Assembly: GCA_028679035.1 (NCBI GenBank)
Contig: JAJRCL010000167.1
Location: forward strand, 1-6,813
DNA length: 6,813 nt
Source of the DNA: Methanomicrobiales archaeon
Lineage (GTDB): Archaea; Halobacteriota; Methanomicrobia; Methanomicrobiales; JACTUA01
Direction: 5' to 3'
Made by a program: the position numbers and the translations under genes. Numbering within the stretch: position 1 is the stretch's first letter; each line of letters begins with the position of its first letter. Positions 1-5,933 of this stretch are shown one piece after another. The notes beneath the pieces were generated by a model, which was given only the letters and a program-made list of their open reading frames with translations, did not search any database and had not been told where the DNA came from.

Positions 1-408
1 ACTCATTACATCAATGAGGTCAGGATAATGGTCAACAGCGCGACGGTAGTCAATATGCAGTACACCTCGCAGCCGACCAACAACACATTCACGTACACGT
101 ATCCGATCCAGGCGAGTGCAGGCAGCACGATTTCGTTACGGGCTGAGTGCAACCTTGAAGGAGAACGGACCCAGACGCTGCTGGTCGGTGGAGCGACTCA
201 GACGGCGACACCAACTATGACAACCACGACGGCGACGCCGACCGCGACCCAGACCGGGACGACAACGACGGTGGCGACAACCCAGACAACTACTGCAACG
301 ACCCAGCCAACCACGGTACCTACCACCACGGCGCAGGCTCCCGGCTTTGGTCTGTGGATAGGGATCCTGGCAATTGCAGGGGGATGCTTCCTCTTCCTGC
401 GACGCTAA
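1..408 (+). CDS. PGF-CTERM surface protein, C-terminal part, with desulfoferrodoxin-like domain
   Basis: The reading frame is open from the first base, so the N-terminus lies outside the window; 135 residues are visible. Visible residues 1-63 are a beta-rich domain that begins THYINEVRIMVN and contains CNLEG. These resemble the HYI(E)W(I)E..VDG and CN(L/I)HG landmarks of the superoxide reductase/desulfoferrodoxin iron domain, but the His of the CNxHG motif is Glu here. Next is a Thr/Pro/Ala/Gln-rich linker of about 45 residues, of the kind that is O-glycosylated in archaeal surface proteins. The protein ends with APGFG, a hydrophobic segment and a final RR, which is the PGF-CTERM signal processed by archaeosortase A, so the protein is probably lipid-anchored on the cell surface. 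The sorting signal is clear. The SOR relationship is from motif recognition only, and redox activity is not shown. A T-rich tract follows the stop. Confidence 0.85.
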   Translation, partial: THYINEVRIMVNSATVVNMQYTSQPTNNTFTYTYPIQASAGSTISLRAECNLEGERTQTLLVGGATQTATPTMTTTTATPTATQTGTTTTVATTQTTTATTQPTTVPTTTAQAPGFGLWIGILAIAGGCFLFLRR

Positions 409-460
409 ACCGTCATACCCGGGTCTTATCGGCTCCTGATGCGGGAACGCACTGGGACCT

Positions 461-482
461 TACCCTTTTCCTCCCTTTTTTT
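461..482 (+). terminator. T-rich terminator after the PGF-CTERM gene
   Basis: Pyrimidine/T-rich tract ending in seven T, about 55-75 nt after the stop of the surface-protein gene and ahead of the next promoter. Archaeal termination typically uses such oligo-T tracts without needing a hairpin, and none is evident here. Confidence 0.5.
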
Positions 483-520
483 CACATGGGTGAAATTATG
501 CAAGGATCATGCCACAACCA

Positions 521-528
521 CTATACTT
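521..528 (+). promoter_or_regulatory. TATA box of the AhpD-like gene
   Basis: CTATACTT lies about 34 nt before the ATG at 559. Expected initiation about 25 nt downstream gives a leader of only around 10 nt, which supports this ATG over the longer in-frame extension starting at 439. Confidence 0.45.
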
Positions 529-558
529 GTGTCCGTCCCACCGGATCTGCGTGATTGG

Positions 559-1011
559 ATGGAATTTGAAGAGGTTCTCGCAAAAATAATCAACGACGGG
601 ACAACAGAGATATCAAAGGAATGGCTGGATGATATCGAGAAGGAATACGGACGCGTGCCCCTGATCTTTAAAAGGATGGCAGAACGCCCTGAGGTCCTGA
701 TCTCCCACCTGCTCTACAAGGGTACGGTGACGACCGCAGGAGCGATTGAACCAAAGATGCTGGAGCTGATCAGCCTTGCCGTCGGAGCGGCGCTCAAATG
801 TCCCCACTGTGTCGATTACCATGTGCGGGCGGCTATGCGCAAAGGTGCGAGCAGGGACGAAATCCTTGAGGTGATCCTCGTTGCAGGGATGCTCGCAAAT
901 TCCGCAATTCTTGCGAACGCATACCGTATCATCGACAATGTTGAGGAATGTCCGACCTGTGACGTGAATGGTATTAACGGGAAGGCAAAGCCGGGAACTC
1001 GCCGGAAATGA
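559..1011 (+). CDS. carboxymuconolactone decarboxylase / AhpD-like family protein
   Basis: A protein of 150 residues, small and mostly helical. It carries the AhpD-type active-site signature E69-x11-C81-P-H-C84-x3-H88. In AhpD the equivalent Cys pair and Glu/His relay perform disulfide-linked peroxidase or reductant chemistry, and many family members with this CxxCxxxH motif are thiol-disulfide oxidoreductases of unknown substrate rather than decarboxylases. Expected location is the cytoplasm; there is no signal peptide or membrane segment. The frame is open upstream to 439, but the segment 439-558 contains the terminator and TATA box of the intergenic region, so ATG 559 is preferred. A second CxxC (C131-P-T-C134) sits near the C-terminus, followed by a basic tail ending RRK. 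The gene is probably monocistronic: the asparagine synthetase downstream has its own TATA box. The family call is firm; substrate is unknown. Confidence 0.9.
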   Translation: MEFEEVLAKIINDGTTEISKEWLDDIEKEYGRVPLIFKRMAERPEVLISHLLYKGTVTTAGAIEPKMLELISLAVGAALKCPHCVDYHVRAAMRKGASRDEILEVILVAGMLANSAILANAYRIIDNVEECPTCDVNGINGKAKPGTRRK

Positions 1012-1043
1012 GACCGCAGAGTCCCGGTTCCGGTATGAACATT

Positions 1044-1050
1044 CTTTTAT
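1044..1050 (+). promoter_or_regulatory. TATA box of asparagine synthetase gene
   Basis: CTTTTAT is centred about 28 nt before the ATG at 1075. Initiation would then fall at or next to the start codon, giving a leaderless transcript. No Shine-Dalgarno sequence precedes the ATG, which agrees. Confidence 0.55.
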
Positions 1051-1074
1051 CCATCCCGTGAAGACTCTTTAGAA

Positions 1075-2910
1075 ATGTGCGGGATCGCCGGGATTTTTGA
1101 ATTTTCCACCGCACCGGTGGACGCAGCTCTTCTTTCCGAGATGTCGGCACGCCTTGCACACCGCGGCCCGGATGGAAGTGCCACCCGTATTGACGGGCCG
1201 GTCGGCCTCGCTCACCGCCGCCTCTCCATCATCGATCTTTCCGCTGCGGGAGCCCAGCCGATGCCCAATGAAGACCAGACAAAATGGCTGATCTTTAACG
1301 GGGAAATTTACAACTATATCGAATTACGCGAGGAGCTTGTGTGTAAGGGTCACGTCTTCCGCTCCTCGACCGACGGCGAAGTGATCCTTCACGCCTACGA
1401 AGAATGGGGGACCCGGTGCCTGGCACGGTTCAATGGTATGTGGGCGTTTGCACTCTGGGACGCCAGTACCGGGCAGCTCTTCTGTGCCCGGGACCGGTTC
1501 GGGATAAAACCCTTCTACTATACGCAGGCCGGGGAGGCCTTCCTGTTCGCTTCTGAGATCAAGGCCCTCCTTGCCCACCCGGATGTCGGCGGCCGCCCGA
1601 ACGAACGCATGCTTTTCGCCTTTCTCGCCTTCGGTGTTATGGACCACACCGGTGAAACGATGTTCGATGGTGTCCGGCAGATTCCACCGGCGCATTACAT
1701 GCTGATCGGTAAGGACGGACCGGGAACACCGGAACGGTACTGGGATTTCAGGATCAATCCCCTTCCTCGTGCAGCGGACACCACAGGAGCTCCCGGCGAA
1801 TTGCGCAGCCTTCTTGCGGACGCCGTCTCCATTGAGCTGCGCAGCGATGTACCGGTCGGCACCTGTCTTTCCGGAGGAATCGATTCTTCGACTCTGGTGA
1901 TGCTGATCAATCGTATCATCGCGAGCGACTCTCCCCGGAGCATTGGCGAACGACAGAACACGTTCTCCTCCTGCTATGCGGATCCGCGGTTTGACGAATG
2001 CCGGTTTGTGGACCTGCTGGTGAGCGGCACCGGCATCAACACGCATCGCACGTCCCCCGCTGCGCAGGGCTTCCTTGAAAATCTGGAGCACTTGATCCGC
2101 TCTCAGGATGAACCCTTCCCCGGGCTATCGATCTATGCCCAGTACTGCGTCATGCGTCTCGCACGGGAACGTGTCAAAGTCGTGCTGGACGGGCAGGGGG
2201 CAGATGAACTCCTTGCAGGGTACATCGCCTACCAGGCTCCGTATATCCGCGGGCTCGTTTCAAGGGGGAAGGTGCTGACCGCCCTGCGGGAAACAGTCGG
2301 GAGCCTGCACACCCATGGGAGGTTCTTCCGGGAAGCATTTAGCCAGCAGCGGATACGGTCACAGCGAAGGGGACTGCTGCGATTGGGAGGAATCCCGATC
2401 GACCGGTATGCCGGAACACTCGACCGGGTGCTGAAGGCGGAGATTACCGCAACGAATCTTCCTGCCCTCCTGCACTTTGAAGACCGGAACTCCATGGCAT
2501 TTTCCATTGAGGCACGGGTTCCCTATCTCGACCACCGTGTGGCTGAGTACCTCGCGGCACTCCCGCTGGGGGAAAAGATCCGTAACGGTATTACGAAGTA
2601 CGTCCTGCGCAGGGCGATCAAAGGGATCGTCCCGGAGGAGATCCGCTGCCGGATGGACAAGATGGGTTTTGTTGCACCGGAAGAGGTATGGATGAAGGAC
2701 GACCTTCGCGTATTCGTGAACGGGGTTATCACGGCTCATTCGTTTATGACACGCCCGTACTGGGATGCCATAAAGGTGCGGGATGATTACCAGGCATTCG
2801 TGGAAGGAAAAACTCCGTACTCTTCTGAACTGTGGAGGATCGTGTGCACGGAGCTCTGGCTTCGGATGTTTTTTGATACACGCCGGGATACCCGAACACC
2901 CGTGTCGTAA
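1075..2910 (+). CDS. asnB: asparagine synthetase, glutamine-hydrolysing (AsnB type)
   Basis: 611 residues, normal length for the archaeal/Bacillus-type AsnB. It converts aspartate, glutamine and ATP to asparagine, glutamate, AMP and PPi in the cytoplasm. The N-terminal class II glutamine amidotransferase domain (about 1-210) starts MCGIAG, so Cys2 becomes the N-terminal nucleophile after Met removal. It also has GPDG (31-34), RRLSIID (48-54), NGEIYN (75-80), DGE (100-102) and the ARDRFGIKP segment (138-146). The C-terminal synthetase domain (about 240-600) has the ATP PP-loop SGGIDSS (266-272), LDGQGADELLAGY (371-383), and the conserved DRNSMAFSIEARVPYLDHR stretch (470-488). All key residues are present, so it should be active. 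The start is fixed by Cys2. A paralog acting on another acceptor (for example in cell-envelope glycan amidation) is possible, since this family is often duplicated. Transcribed alone from the TATA box at 1044-1050. Confidence 0.95.
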   Translation: MCGIAGIFEFSTAPVDAALLSEMSARLAHRGPDGSATRIDGPVGLAHRRLSIIDLSAAGAQPMPNEDQTKWLIFNGEIYNYIELREELVCKGHVFRSSTDGEVILHAYEEWGTRCLARFNGMWAFALWDASTGQLFCARDRFGIKPFYYTQAGEAFLFASEIKALLAHPDVGGRPNERMLFAFLAFGVMDHTGETMFDGVRQIPPAHYMLIGKDGPGTPERYWDFRINPLPRAADTTGAPGELRSLLADAVSIELRSDVPVGTCLSGGIDSSTLVMLINRIIASDSPRSIGERQNTFSSCYADPRFDECRFVDLLVSGTGINTHRTSPAAQGFLENLEHLIRSQDEPFPGLSIYAQYCVMRLARERVKVVLDGQGADELLAGYIAYQAPYIRGLVSRGKVLTALRETVGSLHTHGRFFREAFSQQRIRSQRRGLLRLGGIPIDRYAGTLDRVLKAEITATNLPALLHFEDRNSMAFSIEARVPYLDHRVAEYLAALPLGEKIRNGITKYVLRRAIKGIVPEEIRCRMDKMGFVAPEEVWMKDDLRVFVNGVITAHSFMTRPYWDAIKVRDDYQAFVEGKTPYSSELWRIVCTELWLRMFFDTRRDTRTPVS

Positions 2911-2950
2911 TATCTTAACGGACTCCTGATACGGAAATCCGGGGGGAAAC

Positions 2951-2956
2951 ATATAT
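2951..2956 (+). promoter_or_regulatory. TATA box of lipoprotein gene
   Basis: ATATAT is preceded by GGGGAAAC, which resembles an archaeal BRE. Its centre lies about 30 nt before ATG 2984 and only about 16 nt before the alternative GTG at 2969, so it argues for the ATG start with little or no leader. Confidence 0.55.
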
Positions 2957-2983
2957 CGTCCGGCTCCCGTGATCTCCTTTGGT

Positions 2984-3370
2984 ATGTCCCGCATCCTGTT
3001 CCCACTCGCGATTCTTTCGGTAATTCTCCTTGCCCTGGCATCCGGCTGCACGCAGGCAACATTTTCGAGCCCGGGAGAGGTTCCGGGCGGGGTGAATGTC
3101 GCTCTCTCGAAAGTCGACGCTGAATGGTCGGTCGGTCTGGGATGTTACTGGACGGTAAACGGGTACGTGTACAACAGCGGCACCCAGCCGGTCGACGACA
3201 TCCAGGCCCATATCACGCTTATTGACCGCACTACCGGTGCTATCCAGGACTCAAAGAGTGTCGCGGCCGGAAGGCTTGCGGCTGGTGAATCCCGTTCCTT
3301 CTCGGTCAAACTCGACGGCGAGTGCAGCGGTGAGTACCGTGTCGCCGTTCAGGTGACGAGCGCAAAATAA
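2984..3370 (+). CDS. small lipoprotein with FxLYD-like domain
   Basis: 128 residues. Residues 1-21 are a hydrophobic signal sequence ending in LASGC, a lipobox with Cys22 as the probable lipidated residue, so the mature protein would be anchored on the outer face of the membrane. The remainder (about 37-126) is a predicted beta-sandwich. Its pattern of a glycine- and Tyr-containing strand, N-S-G, a variable loop, ITLIDRTTG, then a glycine-containing loop and a strand ending in FSV matches the FxLYD-type domains of archaeal and bacterial lipoproteins. Two further cysteines (C54 and C114) could form a disulfide. No catalytic motif is seen; the function is unknown, perhaps surface binding. An in-frame GTG at 2969 would add five residues but lies upstream of the expected transcription start. 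A T-rich tract follows the stop. Confidence 0.85.
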   Translation: MSRILFPLAILSVILLALASGCTQATFSSPGEVPGGVNVALSKVDAEWSVGLGCYWTVNGYVYNSGTQPVDDIQAHITLIDRTTGAIQDSKSVAAGRLAAGESRSFSVKLDGECSGEYRVAVQVTSAK

Positions 3371-3389
3371 ATTGCCCAACCGGGCCACA

Positions 3390-3404
3390 TTGTTTTTCTC
3401 TTTT
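3390..3404 (+). terminator. T-rich terminator after lipoprotein gene
   Basis: TTGTTTTTCTCTTTT lies about 20 nt after the lipoprotein stop and just before the promoter of the next gene. It is an archaeal oligo-T terminator by position and composition. Confidence 0.55.
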
Positions 3405-3433
3405 GCGAGGGAAAACGACCCCTCCCCCACAGG

Positions 3434-3440
3434 TTTAATA
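3434..3440 (+). promoter_or_regulatory. TATA box of aldo/keto reductase gene
   Basis: TTTAATA is centred about 29 nt before ATG 3466. No Shine-Dalgarno sequence lies between, which is consistent with a leaderless mRNA. Confidence 0.55.
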
Positions 3441-3465
3441 GCAGCGTCGTGCTTCGATACAGCCT

Positions 3466-4311
3466 ATGAAAGAAAACAGCAGGCTCCGGAGGCTGATTGC
3501 GAGTCCGCTGCGGATCGGACTTGGTGGCGAAGGGGTGCTCCGCACCGAGGGAAAGGAACGGGAAGCCCGTGCGATGCTCATGGCAGCGTATGAGAGTGGT
3601 ATCCGGTACTTCGATTCCGCACCCGCCTACGCCGGAAGTGAAGGGTACCTGGGGCAGTTCTGGGCGGATCAGCCGGAACGGAAAGATCACACGTTCCAGG
3701 CAAGCAAATCGGCGAAAAGGGATGCGAACGGAGCATCAGAGGATCTCGCCCGGAGTCTCTCCCGTCTGCACCGGGACCACCTTGATCTCTGGCAGATCCA
3801 CGACCTGCGTACGATGGGCGATATCCGTCAGCTGGAGCGTCCCGGCGGGGCACTCCGGGAATTCTACCAGGCCCGTGAAAACGGCACGGTACGGGGCATT
3901 GGCGCAACCGGGCACTATGATCCGGCAGTCCTTCTTCATGCAGTGACGCACTGGGATATCGATTCCGTCCTTCTCCCGGTAAACCCCGTTGAAGCCGCGG
4001 TCGGCGGTTTTATTGACCGGGTTATTACAGCAGCGCGGGACCGGGACATCGGTGTAATCGGGATGAAGGTGCTGGGGGCCGGAAATTATCTTTTTCCGGA
4101 ATCCGGATTGTCACCGGAGAGTCTGATCCACTTTGCCCTCTCCCGGGATGTCGACCTTGTGATCGTCGGGTGTTCGAATCCGGCCGAAACACGAACCCTT
4201 GCACAGATGGCCGACCGCCCTGCGTCCATGGATGAGGGTGAACAGGCACGTCTGATAGAAACCGTTCGTCCCTATGCGGACCGTCTTGCATACTATCGCG
4301 GAGTAATCTGA
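3466..4311 (+). CDS. aldo/keto reductase family protein
   Basis: 281 residues with a TIM-barrel AKR pattern. The catalytic tetrad is visible: D50 in YFDSAPAYA, Y55, K81 in ASKSAKR, and H112 in QIHD. Downstream motifs are also present: GTVRGIGATGHYDP (140-153), MKVLGAG (200-206) and IVGCSNP (233-239), the latter contributing to nicotinamide-cofactor binding. It should reduce a carbonyl with NAD(P)H in the cytoplasm; the substrate cannot be read from sequence. The pattern LVIVGCSNPAE and the LLPVN segment most resemble the archaeal/clostridial AKR branch whose longer members carry a C-terminal 4Fe-4S ferredoxin-like region. This protein stops after the barrel and has only one Cys (C236), so that cluster is absent. 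ATG 3466 is chosen from the TATA spacing. The gene is convergent with the zinc-ribbon gene. Confidence 0.92.
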   Translation: MKENSRLRRLIASPLRIGLGGEGVLRTEGKEREARAMLMAAYESGIRYFDSAPAYAGSEGYLGQFWADQPERKDHTFQASKSAKRDANGASEDLARSLSRLHRDHLDLWQIHDLRTMGDIRQLERPGGALREFYQARENGTVRGIGATGHYDPAVLLHAVTHWDIDSVLLPVNPVEAAVGGFIDRVITAARDRDIGVIGMKVLGAGNYLFPESGLSPESLIHFALSRDVDLVIVGCSNPAETRTLAQMADRPASMDEGEQARLIETVRPYADRLAYYRGVI

Positions 4312-4382
4312 AAGGCGAACAACCTCAGCGAAAATACCCGCTTCCTGCGGCTGATACGGCGTGGAACGACTGATGAAGGTTA

Positions 4383-4396
4383 CCGGGAGCTCCCGG
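4383..4396. repeat. 14-bp perfect palindrome in convergent intergenic region
   Basis: CCGGGAGCTCCCGG is its own reverse complement and could form a five-pair stem with an AGCT loop in RNA. It lies about 70 nt after the aldo/keto reductase stop, with ATTTTG 13 nt beyond. It may help terminate that transcript, but the T-tract is short. Nothing else is recognised in the 150-base gap (4312-4461). Confidence 0.4.
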
Positions 4397-4433
4397 GGTC
4401 GGGGATTGGATTTTGCTATGCGATACCGCGAAT

Positions 4434-4447
4434 GAAAAAAAGAAAAG
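4434..4447 (-). terminator. T-tract terminator of zinc-ribbon gene
   Basis: On the minus strand this reads TCTTTTCTTTTTTTC (approximately), starting about 15 nt after the TAA at 4462. It contains a run of seven T and is a good archaeal oligo-T terminator for the minus-strand gene. Confidence 0.6.
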
Positions 4448-4461
4448 ATTTCCGAAATGCC

Positions 4462-4638
4462 TTAGAAGCGGGGCTTCCGGTGTTTCGGGAGACAGTCCCG
4501 GCAATAGACGGGTCTGCCTTCGGTTGGCTTAAACGGCACTTCACATTCCTTATTGCAGTCTGAACAGACTGTCTTTGTCATCTCGCGGGGGCCGAAGTCT
4601 CGGGGACCACGGTTACCGCCAAAGTTTGATCCGAACAT
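4462..4638 (-). CDS. small CxxC-x17-CxxC zinc-ribbon protein
   Basis: 58 residues, found by translating the minus strand by hand (ATG at 4638-4636, TAA at 4464-4462). The N-terminal 20 residues are Gly/Arg/Phe/Pro-rich (MFGSNFGGNRGPRDFGPRE). Then come VCSDC and YCRDC with exactly 17 residues between the two CxxC pairs, which is the hallmark of the CxxC-x17-CxxC domain family common as small proteins in methanogens and some bacteria. An extra Cys (NKEC) sits four residues after the first pair. The basic tail is KHRKPRF. The four cysteines should bind one zinc; the RG-rich, basic character suggests nucleic-acid or ribosome contact, but the role is unknown. Support comes from a TATA box at 4695-4703, a T-tract behind the stop, and codon use like its neighbours. 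The opposite-strand frames have no comparable features. Confidence 0.88.
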   Translation of the reverse strand: MFGSNFGGNRGPRDFGPREMTKTVCSDCNKECEVPFKPTEGRPVYCRDCLPKHRKPRF

Positions 4639-4694
4639 GGTTATTACTCATCAACAGTCTTTTGACGAACTGTCCTATTACATTCGGTCTGCAA

Positions 4695-4703
4695 GGATAT
4701 AAG
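4695..4703 (-). promoter_or_regulatory. TATA box of zinc-ribbon gene
   Basis: The minus strand reads CTTATATCC, a strong box centred about 61 nt before ATG 4638. Expected initiation leaves a leader of roughly 35 nt, longer than for the plus-strand leaderless genes. A weak GATGAG element lies in front of the ATG. Confidence 0.55.
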
Positions 4704-4711
4704 ATGTATTG

Positions 4712-4744
4712 TCCGGCCCGATTGGGAATTTTGGTTCCGGCCCG
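4712..4744. repeat. Two 9-bp direct repeats upstream of zinc-ribbon promoter
   Basis: TCCGGCCCG occurs at 4712-4720 and again at 4736-4744, 24 bases apart. Seen from the zinc-ribbon gene they lie about 10-40 nt upstream of its TATA box, a usual place for activator sites. Function is inferred from position only. Confidence 0.5.
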
Positions 4745-4776
4745 TGCAGCACCCCGGTCTGCCAAACATCACGAAT

Positions 4777-4782
4777 AAAAAA
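4777..4782 (-). terminator. T-tract terminator of HEAT-repeat gene
   Basis: Six consecutive T on the minus strand, about 30 nt after the TAG at 4813, preceded by the GC-rich stretch GCGCCGCAG. This fits an archaeal terminator for the minus-strand HEAT gene and separates it from the zinc-ribbon gene. Confidence 0.5.
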
Positions 4783-4812
4783 CTGCGGCGCTTGCCCCAT
4801 ACTGTATCCACC

Positions 4813-5412
4813 CTATGAACGGGGGATCCTCTTCATTGCATTTTCAACCACCCTGCGAACATCCGGGTCCGGATCCTGCAGCGCCTTTTCGAGGTAAGGA
4901 AGTGCTGCAGAGTCGCCGATATGAACAAGTGCCCAAACCGCCTGCATCCGCACCGGCTTCTTCTCGTCCCGGGTTGCCGCCCCAAGGGCCTCTACGGCTT
5001 TTCTCGAACGCAGCATTCCAAGTGCAGTAACGGACCCGGACCGCACAAACGGATCAGCGTCTTTCAAGGCGGCGATCAGCGGTTCGACCGCCTCTTCCGA
5101 CCCTATCATGCCAAGTGCCCGGGCTGCTGTTGTCCGCAGCTCAGCGTCCCCCTCCCGCAGGGCCCGGATCAGTGGATCCAGGGCCCGCTCATCCCCGATC
5201 TGGCCCAGCACCGCGGCGATCCAGGACCGGTCTTCATTGCTGCCCTGCTCAAATGCCTCGACGAGGAACGGGATTGCTGCACTCCCGATCTCTGCGAGAG
5301 CAAATGCGGCCTCTCCCTTTACATCGGGATCCGGTGACCCGAGGAGAGCAACAAGACCAGGGATATCCCGCTGGGCAGTAAGGTCTGCTACCTCGGGAAT
5401 TGATGCCATCAT
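4813..5412 (-). CDS. HEAT-repeat protein (PBS-lyase HEAT-like)
   Basis: 199 residues from ATG 5412-5410. The protein is six tandem helix pairs of about 31 residues, each with the pattern PLI.AL.D.D..VR..A..ALG.IG. Clear copies are LVALLGSPDPDVKGEAAFAL, PLIRALREGDAELRTTAARA and LPYLEKALQDPDPDVRRV. This is the PBS-lyase-type HEAT fold, a curved scaffold for protein-protein contacts; despite the name there is no sign of lyase activity. No signal peptide or membrane segment, so cytoplasmic. The start is uncertain: a second ATG at 5409 gives 198 residues, and a GTG at 5445 would add MIFIIHYAFKD. That GTG sits about 25 nt after the TATA box, so a leaderless longer form cannot be excluded. ATG 5412 is preferred because the added segment does not fit the repeat pattern. 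The gene is divergent from another helical-repeat gene. Confidence 0.88.
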   Translation of the reverse strand: MMASIPEVADLTAQRDIPGLVALLGSPDPDVKGEAAFALAEIGSAAIPFLVEAFEQGSNEDRSWIAAVLGQIGDERALDPLIRALREGDAELRTTAARALGMIGSEEAVEPLIAALKDADPFVRSGSVTALGMLRSRKAVEALGAATRDEKKPVRMQAVWALVHIGDSAALPYLEKALQDPDPDVRRVVENAMKRIPRS

Positions 5413-5463
5413 ATCCTTGAAGGCATAATGGATGATGAAGATCACGCTTCCCCGGGATCACCG

Positions 5464-5476
5464 AATATATTTTATA
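5464..5476. promoter_or_regulatory. Shared TATA region for divergent HEAT and ARM-like genes
   Basis: ATATATTTTATAG reads as a TATA box on both strands (TTTATAG forward, CTATAAAATATAT reverse). Forward initiation about 26 nt away, near 5496, leaves a roughly 22-nt leader with a ribosome site for the gene at 5518. Reverse initiation falls near 5445, upstream of the HEAT gene start. No other TATA-like sequence lies in the gap. Confidence 0.6.
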
Positions 5477-5503
5477 GCTCTTTCAACCAAGGCAGGTGAT
5501 TGC

Positions 5504-5510
5504 GAGGAGA
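5504..5510 (+). promoter_or_regulatory. Shine-Dalgarno site of ARM-like gene
   Basis: GAGGAGA ends 7 nt before ATG 5518. It decides this start over the in-frame TTG at 5500, which lies upstream of the ribosome site, and shows that this gene uses a leadered mRNA, unlike several neighbours. Confidence 0.7.
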
Positions 5511-5517
5511 AATTCAC

Positions 5518-5895
5518 ATGGTGAAATCTGCACAACCGTCACCGGAAACCCTGTTGATTGATGCAACGATCAAGGATCTCTCAAACCCTGATCCGGCGGT
5601 CCGGAAAAAAATGCTCGATATGGTCATAGTCTGGGTATTCCGACCGAAATGGGATCCGAAGGAGTTTGTCGCGAAGGGAGGAATTCCACTGCTCGTAAAA
5701 GCGCTCGGAGAACAGGACGAAATTATGCGCCATCATGCCGTTGAGGCGCTGGATCGCCTCGCGGATCTCGGGGTGACAAAACCGATTCTGGACGCCGGGG
5801 CCCTCTATCACCTGAACAACCTGGTGCATGACAAGTACGAACCGATCCAGAAAGTTGCAAAAAGAGTCATTCAGCGACTTGGAAGCACAATGTAA
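5518..5895 (+). CDS. small ARM/HEAT-like repeat protein
   Basis: 125 residues, all predicted helix. About three armadillo/HEAT-like units are visible: residues about 12-45 (DLSNPDPAVRKKMLDMV), about 52-85 (GGIPLLVKALGEQDEIMRHH followed by AVEALDRLADLG) and about 90-125 (GALYHLNNLVHDKYEPIQKV). The GGIPLLVKAL start of the middle unit is typical of armadillo repeats. It has no catalytic motif, signal peptide or transmembrane segment, so it is likely a cytoplasmic protein-binding adaptor. Only three repeats are present, short for a free-standing solenoid, so it may dimerise or bind a partner; the divergent HEAT protein is a candidate partner by position only. Start chosen by the GAGGAGA ribosome site. 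I do not recognise a named family. Confidence 0.85.
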   Translation: MVKSAQPSPETLLIDATIKDLSNPDPAVRKKMLDMVIVWVFRPKWDPKEFVAKGGIPLLVKALGEQDEIMRHHAVEALDRLADLGVTKPILDAGALYHLNNLVHDKYEPIQKVAKRVIQRLGSTM

Positions 5896-5933
5896 CGTTC
5901 GCACGGAAACCGTAACCGAGAAACCGGGTGAGG

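Noticed and set aside
178..345. Tandem DNA repeat in the surface-protein gene
   Set aside because: The ACN-rich repetition encodes the Thr-rich stalk; there is no exact repeat unit beyond the codon bias.
439..558. N-terminal 40-residue extension of the AhpD-like protein
   Set aside because: The segment overlaps a T-rich terminator and the TATA box, its composition is unlike the protein, and the family domain is complete from 559.
1324..2091. Long minus-strand ORF of 255 codons inside the asparagine synthetase gene
   Set aside because: It is antisense to a strongly conserved gene, gives no recognisable motif, and long antisense frames are expected in GC-rich coding DNA.
2359..3051. Minus-strand ORF of 230 codons spanning the end of asnB and the lipoprotein start
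   Set aside because: Basic, low-complexity translation without motifs, and it crosses a plus-strand promoter and two well-supported plus-strand genes.
4350..4382. Possible C/D-box guide RNA, from CTGATGA and CTGA sequences
   Set aside because: The C box is imperfect (C instead of A/G first), the CTGA lies on the wrong side of it, and no second box pair is present.
4709..4897. Plus-strand ORF with several Cys residues
   Set aside because: Starts with TTG, lies antisense to the HEAT gene and its terminator, and the Cys spacing fits no zinc motif.
4921..5428. Plus-strand ORFs rich in Pro, Arg and Ser
   Set aside because: They are antisense shadows of the HEAT repeats; their internal repetition simply mirrors the repeated helices on the other strand.
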